7,681 nucleotides of DNA from a candidate division FCPU426 bacterium (GTDB lineage Bacteria; Oederibacteriota; PGYV01; Palsa-1178). The translations under genes and the position numbers were made by a program. The notes under the pieces were generated by a model. The model ran no database searches and was not told where the DNA came from. It worked only from the letters and a program-made list of their open reading frames with translations. Shown here piece after piece: positions 6,035-7,681 of the stretch. Location: the NCBI GenBank assembly GCA_003167475.1, contig PMTB01000075.1:1-7681 (forward strand), given 5' to 3'. Every line of letters starts with the position of its first letter. Position 1 is the first letter of the stretch.

Positions 6035-6040
6035 GTTTTT

Positions 6041-6883
6041 TTAAAAACAAAGTCCCACTGTGGCGCCTATCATGACGGACAGCGTCGCGGTGGTCGAATC
6101 GACATTTTTTGAAGTATCCGCGTAATCCCATTTTTTATCCCTTGTCCTGCCGCCATAAAGGTCAAACTCCAGCGACGCCATTAAGATCGAGTCCGAAATC
6201 CACGACACTCCCGCGTCCAAATAGCCGCCGGTGAACTGCCTGGTATGGTTAAATTTTGTGCCGTCGCTATCGGAGTCCTTAAAATACAGGTCCATCATGG
6301 TAAAACCCGCTCCGTAAAACGGCGCCCAGTCGTCGTCAGCCGGGGAATAACTGCCTGCCAGCGCCCAGGATGCGTTCTTTTCATGGCTGGAATTGGCCAC
6401 AAGGCCGGCAATGGTCGAGTATTCGGCCGTGACCCTCCAGTTTTCGTTAATAAAATACCCGAGTTTTGTGCCTATCGAACTCGGGGTGTATAAGGTCTGT
6501 TCAATGGAAAAATGCTTGTTCTTCCTGGCGTCGGATTTCTTTTCGACAGCTTTGGTAGTTTCCTCCGCGGTCGGCGCGGGTTCACCGGGTTCCTCATAAG
6601 CGCCATTGTCCACGGCAGGCGGCAGCACTCCCTCGATGTAAGGTGAGGCCGTCTGGGTATTGGAAACAGGCACGGCAACCGTCGTCACAGCCGAAGGCGC
6701 GGCTGTCGTTGTCACGGCCGAAGGCGCGGCGGTCTGTGTCACGACAGCCGCGGCCACAGGAGTATTTGTAACCGCGTCCGGCGAAGCTGTTTTTGTCACA
6801 ACTGCCGCTGAATCGGCTCCCATTATTGTGTTTGCCATTAATAAAACTGACGCAGTTAATACGGTAAGAAGCAGCTTTTTCAT
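6041..6883 (-). CDS. predicted outer-membrane beta-barrel protein with a Pro/Thr/Ala repeat linker
   Basis: A 280-residue exported protein; I do not recognise a named family. The start is ATG 6883, with GGAGG 5 nt upstream. The ATG at 6895 would add four residues and has no ribosome site. A signal peptide (Lys2-Lys3, hydrophobic 4-17) ends near MGADSA (21-26). Residues 26-81 are a low-complexity segment of degenerate 9-residue repeats, two of them nearly identical (AAPSAVTTT, AAPSAVTTV). An acidic Pro/Glu stretch follows (85-110), then a Lys-rich patch (KKSDARKNK). From about 125 the sequence alternates like membrane beta-strands (GTKLGYFINENWRVTAEYS, ASWALAGSYS, PFYGAGFTMMDLYF, GGYLDAGVSW, ILMASLEFDLYGG, ATLSVMIGATVGLCF), compatible with an eight-stranded OmpA- or OmpW-sized barrel. 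The C-terminal Phe is the expected BAM recognition residue. The periplasmic linker ahead of the barrel may reach peptidoglycan or lie extended; this is inference. Confidence 0.75.
   Translation of the reverse strand: MKKLLLTVLTASVLLMANTIMGADSAAVVTKTASPDAVTNTPVAAAVVTQTAAPSAVTTTAAPSAVTTVAVPVSNTQTASPYIEGVLPPAVDNGAYEEPGEPAPTAEETTKAVEKKSDARKNKHFSIEQTLYTPSSIGTKLGYFINENWRVTAEYSTIAGLVANSSHEKNASWALAGSYSPADDDWAPFYGAGFTMMDLYFKDSDSDGTKFNHTRQFTGGYLDAGVSWISDSILMASLEFDLYGGRTRDKKWDYADTSKNVDSTTATLSVMIGATVGLCF
6650..6808 (-). repeat. in-gene 27-bp repeat region coding for 9-residue Pro/Thr/Ala repeats
   Basis: This codes for about six degenerate nine-residue units of the pattern A-x-P-x-A-V-T-x-T (ASPDAVTNT, AAAVVTQT, AAPSAVTTT, AAPSAVTTV, AVPVSNTQT). 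Two neighbouring 27-bp units (GTCACAGCC at 6684 and GTCACGGCC at 6711) are nearly identical at the DNA level, so they arose by recent duplication. The other units have diverged. Because the period is a multiple of three, copy-number change would alter linker length without breaking the frame. Confidence 0.7.
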
Positions 6884-6942
6884 ACTAACCTCCATGATGT
6901 TTTAAGTATTTTAATTTTCCGTGTCTCATTTTTCTGATTGCC

Positions 6943-7681
6943 TTACTTGCTCCCCACCAGTATCTTCGGTATCCTAAGCGTTGGCTGGGCGTCACAAACC
7001 GGCGCGCCCTGGCCGTCTTTTCCGCAGGTACCGGAATCAAAGCCAAGGTCCGTGCAGACCGCGTCTATGGTGTTCAAAACTTCATCCCCGGTTCCCATGA
7101 GCGTTGCACCCCTGACAGGGTATGTGACTTTACCGTCCTCGATCATATAGCCGTCCTTCACCTCAAAAACAAACTCGCCGGTGACCGTATTGACCTGGCC
7201 TCCGCCCATCTTCACGACGTATATGCCGCTTTTAGTATCTTTTATAAGTTCATCAGGCGACCCCGTTCCCGGGGCTATCATGGTATTCCTCATCCTCGGT
7301 ATTGGCTTCCATTTATATGACTCGCGCCTGCCGTTTCCCGTGGATTCCGTATTATCCTTAAGCGCCGTTTCCCTGTCATACATGAAATTCTTCAATATTC
7401 CTTTCTCTATAAGCACCGTGCGCTGTGACAAAGTGCCTTCGTCGTCAAATGACAGCGACCCGCGCCTGTTCGGCAGCGTCGCGTCGTCCAGGACGGTTAT
7501 GATCTCCGCCGCCACTTTTTGGCCTTTCCTGCCTTTGTACCGGGACATATCTTTCTGCACGAGGTCGGCTTCAAGCGAATGTCCCACGGCCTCGTGTATC
7601 ATTGTCCCGCCCGCGCTCGATGATATTACAGCGGTCATGGGCCCTGTTATTTTTTTATCCGCGTCGAGCAGCCTCAAAGCC
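6943..7681 (-). CDS. tldD: TldD-type metalloprotease, C-terminal part (5' end off the right edge)
   Basis: The C-terminal 246 or so residues of a TldD/PmbA-family zinc protease. In characterised members TldD pairs with TldE (PmbA) and carries the active-site metal; the complex processes peptides such as the microcin B17 precursor. The zinc motif is visible as HExxxH in GGTMIHEAVGHSLEADL. It follows GPMTAVISSSAGG and precedes the family segments SLSFDDEGT, LIEKGILKNFMYDRETA, STGNGRRESYKWKPIPRMRNT and SGIYVVKMGGGQVNTVTGEF. The C-terminus, with Cys residues in AVCTD, GTCGKDGQGAPVC and a final QPTLRIPKILVG, is typical of TldD rather than TldE. The presence of HExxxH also argues for TldD. The frame is open to the right edge, so the real start is outside the window; the TTG near 7677 is an internal Leu codon. 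The beta-barrel gene begins 59 bp after its stop, and no TldE gene is seen downstream. Confidence 0.95.
   Translation of the reverse strand, partial: ALRLLDADKKITGPMTAVISSSAGGTMIHEAVGHSLEADLVQKDMSRYKGRKGQKVAAEIITVLDDATLPNRRGSLSFDDEGTLSQRTVLIEKGILKNFMYDRETALKDNTESTGNGRRESYKWKPIPRMRNTMIAPGTGSPDELIKDTKSGIYVVKMGGGQVNTVTGEFVFEVKDGYMIEDGKVTYPVRGATLMGTGDEVLNTIDAVCTDLGFDSGTCGKDGQGAPVCDAQPTLRIPKILVGSK

Noticed and set aside
6660..6905. Plus-strand frame rich in Val/Thr/Ala at 6660-6905
   Set aside because: It is the antisense reading of the 27-bp repeat region of the beta-barrel gene; the repeat makes it look protein-like.
6884..6942. Promoter for the beta-barrel gene just after tldD
   Set aside because: A TAAAAT box is present in AT-rich sequence, but no -35 box stands at the right distance; co-transcription from tldD is as likely.

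Overview
The window appears to come from a diderm (Gram-negative-type) bacterium of moderate GC content. The evidence is a lipoprotein with a lipobox, a predicted outer-membrane beta-barrel ending in Phe, and a periplasmic-binding-protein-dependent TRAP transporter. The lineage cannot be fixed from sequence alone. TRAP systems of the TatT/TatP type are known from spirochaetes (Treponema pallidum Tp0956/Tp0957) and other, often anaerobic, diderms. A spirochaete or an uncultivated diderm phylum are both possible. All eight genes lie on the minus strand, so transcription runs from the high coordinates to the low ones.

Region by region, in the direction of transcription: (1) 7681-6943, the C-terminal part of a TldD metalloprotease, cut by the right edge. 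(2) 6883-6041, an exported protein with a signal peptide, a Pro/Thr/Ala-rich linker built from 9-residue repeats, and a C-terminal beta-barrel. It is followed by a terminator-like hairpin at 6001-6034. (3) A good sigma70-type promoter at 5951-5979 starts what looks like a six-gene transport operon: a secreted protein of unknown function (5916-5158), a TatT lipoprotein (5165-4263), a 197-bp spacer, DctP/TatP (4065-3064), DctQ (about 3061-2570), DctM (2573-1296) and a GntK-family kinase (1273-776). (4) A second promoter (695-722) drives an aldo/keto reductase (666-1) cut by the left edge. This reductase has no stop codon inside the window.

The central operon reads as one uptake system. TatT is probably anchored in a membrane on its periplasmic face and would assemble with the binding protein DctP, which hands solute to the DctQM membrane complex. 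The secreted protein at the head of the operon may be a further periplasmic partner. The kinase at the tail may phosphorylate the imported solute or be a passenger. The binding protein has Trp where carboxylate-binding DctP proteins carry their ligand-clamping Arg, and the kinase lacks two residues usual in gluconokinases. The substrate should therefore not be assumed to be gluconate.

The most unusual non-coding feature lies between tatT and dctP: two REP-like palindromes of 37-38 bp in inverted orientation (4098-4134 and 4203-4240). They have GTAG heads, a conserved loop and compensatory changes in the stem. This is the architecture of a BIME, the paired REP elements mobilised by RAYT (Y1) transposases.
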